Below are positions 43,638 through 52,996 of a stretch of DNA of 64,000 nt, piece by piece. This stretch comes from Gimesia algae (GTDB lineage: Bacteria > Planctomycetota > Planctomycetia > Planctomycetales > Planctomycetaceae), in contig NZ_CP036343.1 in assembly GCF_007746795.1 (NCBI RefSeq), forward strand, positions 3,337,369 through 3,401,368, in the 5' to 3' direction. Position numbers and translations under genes: made by a program. Under the pieces are notes generated by a model. The model was not told where the DNA came from. It saw nothing but the letters and a program-made list of their open reading frames with translations, and searched no databases. Each line of letters opens with the position of its first letter. Position 1 is the stretch's first letter.

Positions 43638-44822
43638 TTATTCTACTGAAAATTTATGGACGGTGGTCTGCTGGTAAACCTGACCCGGTTTGAGGATTGT
43701 ACTGGGGAACTCCGGCTGATTGGGTGAATTCGGAAAATGCTGAGCTTCCAGGCAGAACCCGCCATTTTTCGGATAGCCGCCACTGGCCGGCGTACCATCC
43801 AGAAAGTTCCCCGTGTAGAACTGCACGCCCGGTTCGGTCGTCAATACTTCCATGACACGGCCCGACTCGGGATCTTTAACCCGCGCACAGAAAGTGGGTT
43901 GCTTTTCACTTGGATTTACAACCCAGCAATGATCATAACCGCCTGCGACCTGCTCGATCCGCTCACCGATCTTGTGTGCGGACGTAAAATCCATGGGGGT
44001 TCCTTTCACCGACTTCAGTTCCCCGGTCGGAATCGCTTCCTCCGTCACCGGCAGATACTGGTCACAGTTCAGAAGCAGTTCATGGTCCAGGATCTTACCT
44101 TCACCGGCCAGATTCCAGTAACAGTGATTGGTGACATTGATGGGAGTTTCCTGATCGCTGGTCGCGGTATAATCGATTTTCAATTCGTTATTGTTATTCA
44201 GCGAATAAACGACTTTCAAAGTCAGTTTACCCGGATAACCTTCTTCGCCATCCGGACTGACCAGACTCAATCGCACGCCGACTTCTGTTTTGGTACTGAA
44301 ACTTTCTGCTGCCCAGACCTTTTTATCAAAGCCCGCTTCGCCTCCATGCAGATGATTGGGAGGAATATTCTGAGCCAGTTGATACTCTTTCCCGTTCAGC
44401 GAGAATTTTCCGTCTTTGATCCGATTGGCATAACGACCGCAGATCGCACCAAAATACGGGCCTTTATTCTCATAAGCGGCCAGGGAATCAAATCCCAGTG
44501 TGATATTTTCTGATTTCCCATCCCGGTCGGGCAGGTAAACCGCAGTTACAATAGCACCGTAGTTGATAATGTTGACGTTCGTCCCTTTATCATTCGACAG
44601 CAGGAACTGCGTAATTTCCTGGCCATTGGCGGTGGTTCCAAAAGGTTCACTTTGTACTGTCAACTGGTATTCGTTTCCGGTATTCATGTCTGCATCCTTC
44701 GCATGGTTTTGATCTGAAGCGGCCTTTCTGGAATCCGGAGAGGGAGACTTTTCCTCTGAACAGCCTGTAAGCAGAAGCAAAGCACTTGTTATTCCACTCC
44801 AATATTTCCATTGCATCATCAA
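43638..44822 (-). CDS. galM: aldose 1-epimerase, lipoprotein
   Basis: 394 residues. A type II signal with lipobox LLTGC (Cys21) and a Ser/Lys/Asp-rich spacer place it on a membrane outside the cytoplasm. The galactose mutarotase domain shows NYGAIVTAVYLPDRDG, FGAICGRYANRIKDG, NHLHGGEAGFDKKVW and the catalytic His region NVTNHCYWNLAG. It interconverts alpha and beta anomers of hexoses, useful after polysaccharide breakdown. It lies 46 bp downstream of the CehA-like gene's 5' end and is transcribed in the same direction. Confidence 0.93.
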   Translation of the reverse strand: MMMQWKYWSGITSALLLLTGCSEEKSPSPDSRKAASDQNHAKDADMNTGNEYQLTVQSEPFGTTANGQEITQFLLSNDKGTNVNIINYGAIVTAVYLPDRDGKSENITLGFDSLAAYENKGPYFGAICGRYANRIKDGKFSLNGKEYQLAQNIPPNHLHGGEAGFDKKVWAAESFSTKTEVGVRLSLVSPDGEEGYPGKLTLKVVYSLNNNNELKIDYTATSDQETPINVTNHCYWNLAGEGKILDHELLLNCDQYLPVTEEAIPTGELKSVKGTPMDFTSAHKIGERIEQVAGGYDHCWVVNPSEKQPTFCARVKDPESGRVMEVLTTEPGVQFYTGNFLDGTPASGGYPKNGGFCLEAQHFPNSPNQPEFPSTILKPGQVYQQTTVHKFSVE

Positions 44823-45457
44823 ATGGTCCTCTCGCTTTGACGGGATATAAATGACAGGCTCAGTTCTCAGGTCTCAGCGTTCCAGAATAACAAATCCCCC
44901 TGCAAATGTAATGCAGAAACAAATTCGCATGCTGCCGCATTTCCCCAGACAAAACTCCGGGCTCCCGAGAAAGAATTACCGCCTGAAAAGCGGCTGCTGA
45001 CAGAGCGTCGCTGACAGGGGGTCACTGGCGCCGCTCCGAGAGGAGATCACCCGACTAAAATACAAGGTTACTGACGGCGCTGGAAATACCCCACGCGATC
45101 TCAAAATAAAAATCCGCTGCGGAGAAAAACTGCAGAATTTATTTCGATTCCGAGAATCCAGAAACAGGGGGAGGCTCATGTATCCGTCCGGACACTAATT
45201 TTAGGTTAATATTTCAAGACATTGGCGTTAAACCATGTCATAATTGATTGATATATAATCACTTACGTCATTATTAAATAGATTCGCTGAATCCTCCCCA
45301 AAACAAATGAGAGCAAGTTATAATTGAATACTGGCGAATTGATTTGGAGAATATTGGAATCTCTCCCGGAATCTTTACTAAATTCCCATCATTTCTCCCC
45401 TCTCTGGCGTAGTAATAGAACAGAGCGTGTCAAATAACGCGGAGAGGGGAGGTAGAC
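44823..45457. other. intergenic region upstream of the ECF sigma gene
   Basis: About 635 bp, divergent, strongly AT-rich from 45190 onward. It should contain the ECF promoter. The ribosome site GAGGGGAGG is 5-6 nt before ATG 45458. No RNA gene recognised. Confidence 0.55.
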
Positions 45458-46090
45458 ATGCAGTTAGAAATGGTCGATAAAAAAATTGAGGAACGAGACT
45501 CTTTGCCATCGGGGGGTGTCACCAGTGATGCCCGTCTGGTTGAAGCAGCTCGCAAGGGTGACGACAGTGCATTTGGCGAGTTAGTCCTGCGTTATGAGCG
45601 CAGATTAATCCGTGTGCTGATTCAGTTCGTCAAAAGCCCGGACCTGGCAGAAGATCTGGCACAGGATACATTCCTGAAAAGCTATGAGCGGCTCGATCAA
45701 TTCGATACATCCAGGAGATTTGGTCCCTGGCTGTTCCGGATCGGAGTCAATCAGGCGCTGGATTACCTGCGAAAACAGAAGCGAAGAGGCTGGTGGCTGT
45801 TATTCAGTGACAGTCCCTCAGATACTCCTTTCGATCCCTCAGTTCCGGATCCAAGGAATAAAATTGATATTAAACAGGAAGTTCAGGCCATCCTGGAAGA
45901 AATTCCTGAGAAGTATCGGACCGTACTCGTCTTGCGTGATCTGGAAAATTTTTCTACTTCGGAAATCGCTGCGATTCTGGACCGCAAAGAAGCTACGATT
46001 CGCTGGCGACTGGCAGAAGCAAGAAACCGTTTCCAGAAACTGTGGTCTAATCGTCAAAATGTTGAAAGCTCCATGTCGGGCAAGGAATAA
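45458..46090 (+). CDS. ECF sigma factor (RpoE-like)
   Basis: 210 residues. Region 2 (about 38-105) has AEDLAQDTFLKSYERLDQF and a core-binding FGPWLFRIGVNQALDYLRK. Region 4 (about 148-200) has IPEKYRTVLVLRDLENFSTS and a helix-turn-helix ending TIRWRLAEARNRF. A cognate zinc anti-sigma factor follows 6 bp downstream, so the pair is one operon. It probably responds to envelope stress. Very strong ribosome site. Confidence 0.95.
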   Translation: MQLEMVDKKIEERDSLPSGGVTSDARLVEAARKGDDSAFGELVLRYERRLIRVLIQFVKSPDLAEDLAQDTFLKSYERLDQFDTSRRFGPWLFRIGVNQALDYLRKQKRRGWWLLFSDSPSDTPFDPSVPDPRNKIDIKQEVQAILEEIPEKYRTVLVLRDLENFSTSEIAAILDRKEATIRWRLAEARNRFQKLWSNRQNVESSMSGKE

Positions 46091-46096
46091 CAAGAC

Positions 46097-46660
46097 ATGT
46101 ACTGCGCACAATGTAATGGTTTGAAATCGCGCGTCGCTCTGGCGGTCGGAAACGATCTGTCAGACGACGAGCTCAGACTTCTCGAAAAACAACTTAAAAA
46201 CTGCGAGCAATGTCGCTCACAATATGATCAGCTGCAAAAAAGCTACGAGGCACTGCAAAATCAGTTTGACAGTGCCCCTGTACCTTCGTTACAGGATAGC
46301 GTCTGGCCTCAGGTGTCTGCCAAAATTGCCGCCCGTCGTCGGAAAAGCAGGCCAACCCGTTTTAATGCCCTGCTGCCGATACTTACAACGGTTGCCTGTT
46401 GCCTGACTTTACTGCTGGTCACCAACAGCCCGCGACCAGAGCAGCAGCCATTTGGCTCGGCATCGGAATCGATTCATCCTGTCAATCCTCAGGGTAATCT
46501 TAATTTTTCGAATGTAAACTTGCGTGATTTTCCTGATCAACAGTGGGATGCATCACCAAAACAAATACTGGATCACCAGATGAATCCTTATGGATACGAG
46601 TTACCTCGTCTCAAGCATGATTCTGTAAATACCCACCAGTTACATTCCGTTAAATTCTAA
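46097..46660 (+). CDS. anti-sigma factor with zinc-finger-like N-terminus
   Basis: 187 residues. Four cysteines in CAQC (3-6) and CEQC (36-39) replace the usual His-x3-Cys-x2-Cys zinc site. A helical ASD-like region follows, then a transmembrane helix (about 92-110, LLPILTTVACCLTLLLV) and a periplasmic tail of about 75 residues with Asn/Pro/Gln. It should hold the ECF factor at the membrane until signalled. An intrinsic terminator ends the operon. Confidence 0.83.
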   Translation: MYCAQCNGLKSRVALAVGNDLSDDELRLLEKQLKNCEQCRSQYDQLQKSYEALQNQFDSAPVPSLQDSVWPQVSAKIAARRRKSRPTRFNALLPILTTVACCLTLLLVTNSPRPEQQPFGSASESIHPVNPQGNLNFSNVNLRDFPDQQWDASPKQILDHQMNPYGYELPRLKHDSVNTHQLHSVKF

Positions 46661-46685
46661 GTTCAACTCCTCATTCCTGAACTGA

Positions 46686-46713
46686 GGCTGGTCAATCGAC
46701 CAGCCTTTTTTTT
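46686..46713 (+). terminator. intrinsic terminator of the sigma/anti-sigma operon
   Basis: GGCTGGTC (46686-46693), loop AATC, GACCAGCC (46698-46705), then eight T. Confidence 0.93.
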
Positions 46714-46785
46714 ATGATATCAGCAAAGTCACCTCCCCTCATTAAATGGGTGACAAGAATCTGTCTCAGGAAATGAACTCTGCTT

Positions 46786-47721
46786 ATGTCGATCTCCGTC
46801 TCCCAAGCGTCACCAGAAGAGTGGCCTGAAGCATCCGCATTTATCTTTGCAGATGCGGCAGCAGATGATCAGGACCTGCAGATCAACGAATTTCTCGAAA
46901 CCATCAAAACCAATCAATACGGTCAAAAACAGCTGCTGGTCGCCCGCGAAAATGGCATCCTGCTGGGAGCGGGCGTCCTGATATTTACAGATGCGTCCAC
47001 TGCCTTTTTCTGGCCACCATTTACAACACGTACTGATTGTGCCGCTGCGCTGCTGCAGGAGATGGCGGCCCGCATTGACCAGTCCGAAGTCAGTATCGGT
47101 CAGGCGCTGCTCGAACCCGGACAACTGAACCTGAGGCGATTATTGACACAAAATGGATTCCCTCACCTCACGAATCTGCTGTTCATGAGGCACCCCCTGA
47201 CCGAGATACGCTCTCACGGACTGCTGTCAGCGAATCAGATCCGAAGCGTCCCTTTTGATGAACAGACAAATCGCCACCGTTTTCTGGAACTGCTGGACCT
47301 GACGCATCAGTTATCATATGACTGCCCTGCTCTCAATCACTGCCGCACAGCAGAAGAATCCCTGGAATCCCACCGGAGTTCAGGTGATTCTGACCAGAAA
47401 CACTGGTATCTGTTTCAACATGAAAATACCGACCTGGGAGTCCTGTTATTATCTGAACATCGGTCCGAAAATCTCTGGGAAGTGGTCTACATGGGAGTCG
47501 CTCCGGAACAGCGGGGAAAGGGATACGGCGCCGCATTGATCCAATTTGGCTTGCAGCAGGCGCTGGCCCATCATCAATCTGCTTTAATGCTTGCCGTCGA
47601 TCACAAAAATTCTTACGCGATAAAGATTTATGAAGAATCGGGTTTTATCAGACAGAACACATTAAGCGTGCATGCGCGAATGCGTTCACATTTCTCAGGA
47701 AAAAAACCAAAAATTCATTAA
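46786..47721 (+). CDS. GNAT-family N-acetyltransferase
   Basis: 311 residues; two GNAT-like halves. The C-terminal half has the acetyl-CoA loop VAPEQRGKGYGAALI (about 240-254) and the last motif NSYAIKIYEESGFIRQN. The N-terminal half is degenerate, as in tandem GNAT proteins. The acceptor is unknown. A cytoplasmic enzyme. No good ribosome site precedes ATG 46786. Confidence 0.82.
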   Translation: MSISVSQASPEEWPEASAFIFADAAADDQDLQINEFLETIKTNQYGQKQLLVARENGILLGAGVLIFTDASTAFFWPPFTTRTDCAAALLQEMAARIDQSEVSIGQALLEPGQLNLRRLLTQNGFPHLTNLLFMRHPLTEIRSHGLLSANQIRSVPFDEQTNRHRFLELLDLTHQLSYDCPALNHCRTAEESLESHRSSGDSDQKHWYLFQHENTDLGVLLLSEHRSENLWEVVYMGVAPEQRGKGYGAALIQFGLQQALAHHQSALMLAVDHKNSYAIKIYEESGFIRQNTLSVHARMRSHFSGKKPKIH

Positions 47722-48069
47722 CATGTTTTGCACAGGCAAAAGATCAGTCTGTTAAATAATTTTTTGACCAAAACTGTGATTTTCTGCTGGTAAAACAGCT
47801 TTTGATTTCGGTCTGATAATTCTCTAAATTTTCCGCCGCGTTTCTGTTTGACTCTCTGAGGATTCAAGCTAGTATCAGTCCCACTGAATGAGTAAACGCA
47901 GTGTCGACCAAGACCAATGCCTTAAATCTTTTCGGCGCTGCAAACAATGGAGCTTTTTAGCGCATCATTTCTAAATATACCTCACAACCATGATCGATAC
48001 GGAACGAGCAGGATTTCGCTCCTTCCCGTATTATGGGTGGGAATGTTGCGCGCGGGGGGAGGGTGCAAG
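47722..48069. other. dnaA leader region
   Basis: About 350 bp. One DnaA-box-like word TTTTGCACA (47726-47734) fits TTWTNCACA. No cluster of such words is present, so I do not call an origin. The GC-rich ribosome site GGGGGGAGGG precedes ATG 48070. Confidence 0.45.
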
Positions 48070-49587
48070 ATGCAACCCACGTCTTTGGCAGTGGAGGGTA
48101 CGCTTTGTGCTAAATCAGCCGGGCGACCAACGGAAGCCAAGCTGGGGCCTGTTACAACCGAATCAGACGAGCAAGCAGTCCTTCGATTGCTTGCGCAGCA
48201 AGTCGGTCAGCGCAGTTTCCAGAACTGGTTCGCAGGGAAAGTCAGCCTGAAGTTGGAAGCAAATCTCCTCATCATGGGAGTTGCCAGTCCGTTCTTACTG
48301 ACCTGGATGCAGAAAAAGTTTTCCTCCGAGATCTATGCAACGGCCATCGCCTGTATTGGTCCTGCGGCTGAATATCGGTTTGAGGTCGATCCAGAACTGA
48401 CCGGCCCGGAAATGAATTCCAAAGGTGCGCCTGACTCTTCCACGGCTACCGCGGAAAATTCCGATCGCCAGCCGCTGGCGAATTCCGACCAGAAATCAGA
48501 ACGTATCGATGGCGGTCACAAATCGACTCAACCGTCCCCCTACAAGGGAAGACGCTTTGCAGATCTGTCGACCTTCATCACAGGAAAATCGAACCAGCTT
48601 GCCTATATGGCAACACTCCAGGCGAGTGAACAACCGGGGGCTTTGTATAACCCGCTGTTCATCCACGGCGGAGTCGGTCTGGGTAAGACGCATCTGCTGG
48701 AAGGTTTCTATCGAAAAATCCGACAGCAATACCCTTCTCTGCAGGTTGTGTTTCTGACGGCAGAATCGTTCGGGAATTACTTTTCCAAAGCATTACTTGA
48801 ACGGTCATTGCCCAGTTTCCGTCAGCGGTTTCGCAACGTGGATGTGCTGATCATTGATGACATCGACTTTTTCGAATCCAAACACAATTTTCAGGAAGAA
48901 CTGCTACATACGATTAAACACCTGGAAAGCCATGGCAGACAGCTGATCTTTTCCTCCGACAGGCATCCCCGCCTGTTAACGAAAATGAGTGAAGAACTCA
49001 CCACCCGCTTTCTTTCAGGGCTCGTCTGTCGCGTGGAATCTCCTGAAACAGAACTGCGACTGCAAATTGCCCGCCAGCGGGCCTTACTGCTCAAAACCCC
49101 CATTACCGACGGCGCACTGGAGTATGTTGCCAGACGCTTCTCGCATAATGTGCGGGAACTGGAAGGCGCCGTGAACTGCCTGCAGACCTGGCATGTGATG
49201 ACCAAGCAGAAAATTACCACGACGATGGCGCGTCAGGTTCTGGCCGACCTCGAACGGGACTGCATCCGTATTATTAAAATGGATGACATCAAACAGATCG
49301 TCTGTTCCACGTTCGGCATTTCGGAAGCCGATTTGAAATCTTCTCGCCGGTCGAGAAACATCAGCCAGCCTCGCATGCTGGCCATGTTCCTTGCCAGGAA
49401 ACTCACACAGGCAGCCTACAGTGAAATCGGAGATTTTTTTGGCGGCCGCAACCACAGTACTGTGATGTTCGCCGAGAAAAAAGTGCGCAAATGGCTGGAA
49501 AACCAGGATTCGATCCGGGTCGCACTACAGGACTGGTCCACTGAAGAAATTATCGAATCTCTTGAACAGCAGTTGCTCGCCAGTTAA
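48070..49587 (+). CDS. dnaA: chromosomal replication initiator DnaA
   Basis: I start at ATG 48070 (strong GGGGAGGG site); upstream in-frame Met codons would add an untypical leader. About 505 residues. Domain I (about 30-105) includes NWFAGKVSLKLE. A variable linker follows. The AAA+ domain has Walker A GGVGLGKT (200-207), Walker B LIIDDIDFF and sensor/arginine-finger region TTRFLSGL. Domain IV has the DnaA signature GGRNHSTVMFAEKKV. It opens the origin and binds DnaA boxes. dnaN, recF and gyrB are not adjacent. Confidence 0.95.
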   Translation: MQPTSLAVEGTLCAKSAGRPTEAKLGPVTTESDEQAVLRLLAQQVGQRSFQNWFAGKVSLKLEANLLIMGVASPFLLTWMQKKFSSEIYATAIACIGPAAEYRFEVDPELTGPEMNSKGAPDSSTATAENSDRQPLANSDQKSERIDGGHKSTQPSPYKGRRFADLSTFITGKSNQLAYMATLQASEQPGALYNPLFIHGGVGLGKTHLLEGFYRKIRQQYPSLQVVFLTAESFGNYFSKALLERSLPSFRQRFRNVDVLIIDDIDFFESKHNFQEELLHTIKHLESHGRQLIFSSDRHPRLLTKMSEELTTRFLSGLVCRVESPETELRLQIARQRALLLKTPITDGALEYVARRFSHNVRELEGAVNCLQTWHVMTKQKITTTMARQVLADLERDCIRIIKMDDIKQIVCSTFGISEADLKSSRRSRNISQPRMLAMFLARKLTQAAYSEIGDFFGGRNHSTVMFAEKKVRKWLENQDSIRVALQDWSTEEIIESLEQQLLAS

Positions 49588-49611
49588 TCAGTCGACGTTA
49601 TGAGTGTAAAT

Positions 49612-51789
49612 TCAGTATTGTCCCTGTGAAGTCGGGTATTGACCTGGCAGCGGGGCAGGCTGAGCGCCCCACTGGAACCGGGAGGGGGCAGGTTGATTCG
49701 GATTCATGAGGGACTGCCGATTCTGATCTGCTGCTTGTTGACTTGACTGATATGCACCTTGTTGCATGCCCTGCTGTAAATCGCCAGCTGTGGTCCGCAT
49801 ATTTGCCGGAGCGAAAGCCGGATTCGTAGAGTACATGGCTGATTGAGGAAGTTCTGAAGGGAACTGGGGAAAGCCTCCTGCATTCTGGACGGGCTGCATT
49901 CCCTGCCCCTGATATCCATTCTGCGGGACAGACTGGTTCGAGTATTCATATCCCGCCTGACGAACACCGCTGGCTGGCTGCTGCTGTTGCTGCCGTTGAT
50001 AGGCCGGCTGATCAAACTGCACCTGACGAATATTCTGTCCGCCCGGTTGAAAGACATTCTGCTGCGGAACCTGGGCAGACGCCGGCATCAAGTTTCCGAC
50101 CTGCATTTGAGAACTCCTTAAGGCCGCATTCCCGTCTGCCTGCTGTTGTTGTTGTTCGGCGACCGGAAACATCTGTCCGGGGCCTGCATTCATTCCCGTG
50201 CGTGCCGCTTCTCGCATCTGTGCCTGATCCGCATTCTGCTGCAGGTTTCCTGAATTTTGATTTTCACGGTTCAGATTCTGCTGGGTCGAATTGATGCGAT
50301 AATCGGGAAACTGTCCCGGTACCTGGTACTGATTACCATACATGGGTTGCCCTGCCTGAGGCATGTTCTGATACTGTCCCTGCTGCGCCTGAGGAAAACC
50401 CGGTCCTGCCTGATTCTGTTGATTCTGATACTGCTGATTCTGATTTTGAGGTGCCTGCTGGACTGGCTGATTCTGCTGCTGTTCCTTCATTGCCCAGTAA
50501 TTGGATGCATCCACGGCTTGACTGATTTCAGGATCTCCCGCTGGCGGCCATGCCTGAATCTGTGCGTCAGGATCTGCATACTGCACAGGAGGAGCAACAG
50601 GCTGAGGGGCATGAACCAGATGCTGACGATTTTCCTGATAGGGTAATGTGTTCTGTGGCACGCTGGTAGTTTGTCGCATCAGCGAGGGCTGAGGACTGAT
50701 GGCAGGCAGTTCCTGGCTGGCATCGCGCGCCTGTACTGCCTTATCCCGTTCGCGTCTCATCATTTCTGCAATCTGCAATGTCGGATTCAGATCTGCCTGA
50801 TTCATGGCAGGTGCTTGTGGCTGTGACTGGTTTTGCACGAACCCATTCTGGCCCGTCGCATATTGAACTGGCTGTTGCGGTTCTATCTGGACCTGTTCCA
50901 CTGGTTGAATGCCGGATGACAAATTCGCAGGTGCAACCCGCTGCACATTATGCTGTGATATACCTGATTGAGCGAGATTCTGATCGGGATTCACACCGGG
51001 AAACAACTGGGCGAATTTCTGTCGAGCCTGTGCCTCGCCACCAGTCATACGAAACAGAGCCAGCGCCTGGTCATATTGACCTGACCGGCCATAATACCAG
51101 CCCAGGTGATCAAGCGAACGCCCATGACGAGGTTGATATTTGAGTGCTTCCCGCAGATATTTTTCACCATAGTCATCGCGTCCCTGCAGCATATAGGAAT
51201 AACCGATATCACTCAGCAGATTGGCGTTGGCAGGATCCAGTTTTAAGGCTTTCAGGTAATACGCTTCTGCCGCTGGAAAATTTTTGTTTTTATCTTCAAT
51301 GATTGCCAGACGATGCAAGGCTTCAAAATGACTGCCATCCATCGCCAGCACCCGCTGGTAATAACCCTGGGCTTTTTCCAGATTCCCTGCCCGATCCGCA
51401 TCGTAAGCCAGACTTAATTCCTGCTGTAACGTCGCTTCATCTACTTGTGTGGTAGCAGTCTGCGGAGTACTGATTGGCAGTGCCCTGGACTCGGCCACCT
51501 GCGGAGACGGGCTTGTTTTCTGATCTGGAATCGTAATTTCTGCCAGCTGCTCTGAGTCATCTCCCTGGCTGTTCCGTCTGTGCCGGTCCTGTCTTCCTTT
51601 TTTCCGCTCCTCCGCCATGGCGACTCGCAGTTTCTTCTGGATGTCTGACTCTTTCTTTTTCTCTGATACATTCTCAGCCAGATCATCAGAGGATTGTGAA
51701 CTCCGCGCAAAAGGTCCGGACTGACAGCCATTAAATAAGAGCAAACAGCAGGACAGGACTGCGAGATGTTGAAACATTCGAGCTTTCAT
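49612..51789 (-). CDS. TPR lipoprotein with Gln/Asn-rich tail
   Basis: 725 residues. Lipobox FNGC (Cys22), a charged region (about 35-110), then four or five TPR units (about 120-260), for example YYQRVLAMDGSHFEALHRLA and YYLKALKLDPANANLLSDIG. Residues 270-725 are a low-complexity Gln/Pro/Asn tail with tracts such as QQQQQ and QNQNQQYQNQQNQ. The TPR part recalls TadD-like assembly lipoproteins of the Flp pilus. The tail may stay unfolded or bind the wall. It lies downstream of the secretin and lipoprotein genes on the same strand. Confidence 0.8.
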   Translation of the reverse strand: MKARMFQHLAVLSCCLLLFNGCQSGPFARSSQSSDDLAENVSEKKKESDIQKKLRVAMAEERKKGRQDRHRRNSQGDDSEQLAEITIPDQKTSPSPQVAESRALPISTPQTATTQVDEATLQQELSLAYDADRAGNLEKAQGYYQRVLAMDGSHFEALHRLAIIEDKNKNFPAAEAYYLKALKLDPANANLLSDIGYSYMLQGRDDYGEKYLREALKYQPRHGRSLDHLGWYYGRSGQYDQALALFRMTGGEAQARQKFAQLFPGVNPDQNLAQSGISQHNVQRVAPANLSSGIQPVEQVQIEPQQPVQYATGQNGFVQNQSQPQAPAMNQADLNPTLQIAEMMRRERDKAVQARDASQELPAISPQPSLMRQTTSVPQNTLPYQENRQHLVHAPQPVAPPVQYADPDAQIQAWPPAGDPEISQAVDASNYWAMKEQQQNQPVQQAPQNQNQQYQNQQNQAGPGFPQAQQGQYQNMPQAGQPMYGNQYQVPGQFPDYRINSTQQNLNRENQNSGNLQQNADQAQMREAARTGMNAGPGQMFPVAEQQQQQADGNAALRSSQMQVGNLMPASAQVPQQNVFQPGGQNIRQVQFDQPAYQRQQQQQPASGVRQAGYEYSNQSVPQNGYQGQGMQPVQNAGGFPQFPSELPQSAMYSTNPAFAPANMRTTAGDLQQGMQQGAYQSSQQAADQNRQSLMNPNQPAPSRFQWGAQPAPLPGQYPTSQGQY

Positions 51790-52245
51790 CGGGTATCAAC
51801 CTTGATTCAGCGAGGGAAGATCGCTCAGTTTAATTCGACTCAATTTGAGATGGACTAAGAGCCTTCAATCATGATCAGAATTGGCTAAGGGAATTTCAGA
51901 AGTCTGATTGAGAAAAATCAAGACGTGTTCTGACTGAAATACCAGTGAGCAAATTTCTGTCATTCGACTGACAGCTGAGAAATGTGATATTGTGATTTGG
52001 TAGGATTAGATCTGAGAGAGAAAGGTATCAGGCGCGGATTCTATGTTGATCGGCAATTCATGTCGATACGAATTTTAGAAACGCTGCTCAGACAGGCAGA
52101 TCCCCGCGCCCGCTGAAAACTGACCCATAACTAATTATGATAAACCATTATTAAATAAACACTTAAAACGCCGCAGCACAAATCAGCTGCGGCGTTTTCT
52201 TTCTGTTTTTCAATGATCTCTGCTGCGAGGCGACGTTAAAATCGA
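51790..52245. other. intergenic region with terminator hairpin
   Basis: About 455 bp between two minus-strand genes. It holds the hairpin at 52165 and the promoter region of the TPR gene. Nothing else is seen. Confidence 0.55.
52165..52198 (-). terminator. intrinsic terminator after the glycine-tailed lipoprotein gene
   Basis: AAAACGCCGCAGC (52165-52177) pairs with GCTGCGGCGTTTT (52186-52198) over 13 bp with an 8-nt loop. T-runs follow on both strands, so it may work in both directions. Confidence 0.85.
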
Positions 52246-52836
52246 TTAAAAACCGACGCCCCCACCACCACCGCCACCGCCGAATCCACCACCCCCGCCG
52301 CCACCGCCGCCGAATCCACCACCCAGACCACCTCGGGTCGAGATAAATCGATAGTAGTCGATTTCTGCTTCGCGTGAGTTCAGGGATCGCCCATAAGGCG
52401 TCGAGACAATGGTCCGTTGATCAGCGTCCTGATTACCCAGATCGGTCAGAATGCGGGCAATCAGCTGGCGTCGATAGGCGTCCAGTTCGGGAGCATAGTT
52501 ATTATCACTGCGTTCGACGATCACAGGATAGGGAGCACTTCGCATGCGGGCGCCAATTTCGAGAATATGATCTTTTCCGTTTGTCGTCAGCTCGGCACTG
52601 TTTTCAACAAATTCGTTGCGATTAATAATAAAATCAACGGCTTCCGCATTGGATTCCATCGTATGGTAATGCGCACGGTTCACACTGCCCAGAGGATAAA
52701 CCTCGGGAATGGCATAAGATCGTTTATGCATACCCCAGTTGCCTCCACCACCTCCCCAGCGGCAGCAGCCGGCAACCAGCAGAATACATCCGGATGTCAG
52801 AATCAGTTTTTGAATTATGGAAAAACGGGCCATCAT
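52246..52836 (-). CDS. lipoprotein with OmpA-like middle and poly-Gly tail
   Basis: I start at ATG 52836, with GAGGGAC upstream; a start at 52953 lacks a ribosome site. 196 residues. Lipobox VAGC (Cys24). The middle (FVENSAELTTNGKDHILEIG then YRRQLIARILTDLGNQDADQ and VSTPYGRS) is reminiscent of OmpA-type peptidoglycan-binding domains. The last 30 residues are almost only Gly and Phe. It likely links the secretin to the wall or outer membrane. It lies 160 bp downstream of the secretin gene. Confidence 0.68.
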   Translation of the reverse strand: MMARFSIIQKLILTSGCILLVAGCCRWGGGGGNWGMHKRSYAIPEVYPLGSVNRAHYHTMESNAEAVDFIINRNEFVENSAELTTNGKDHILEIGARMRSAPYPVIVERSDNNYAPELDAYRRQLIARILTDLGNQDADQRTIVSTPYGRSLNSREAEIDYYRFISTRGGLGGGFGGGGGGGGGFGGGGGGGGVGF

Positions 52837-52996
52837 GTCCCTCAGTTGTTTTACGACAACGTTGTCACTGCCTGGATATTGAAAGTACGAAAGCTTCTCC
52901 TGATAGAAGCCTGTCGTATCTCGCTTATTAAAATTCAATTGATACATCGGCATGCGGTAAACATGCTGATGTCAGCCTAAAATCAAAGCTGAATAC

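Noticed and set aside
44976-45179. Small minus-strand frame before the ECF gene
   Set aside because: No recognisable pattern and no ribosome site; it probably arises by chance.
47722-48069. Replication origin upstream of dnaA
   Set aside because: Only one relaxed DnaA-box word and no AT-rich unwinding element or box cluster.
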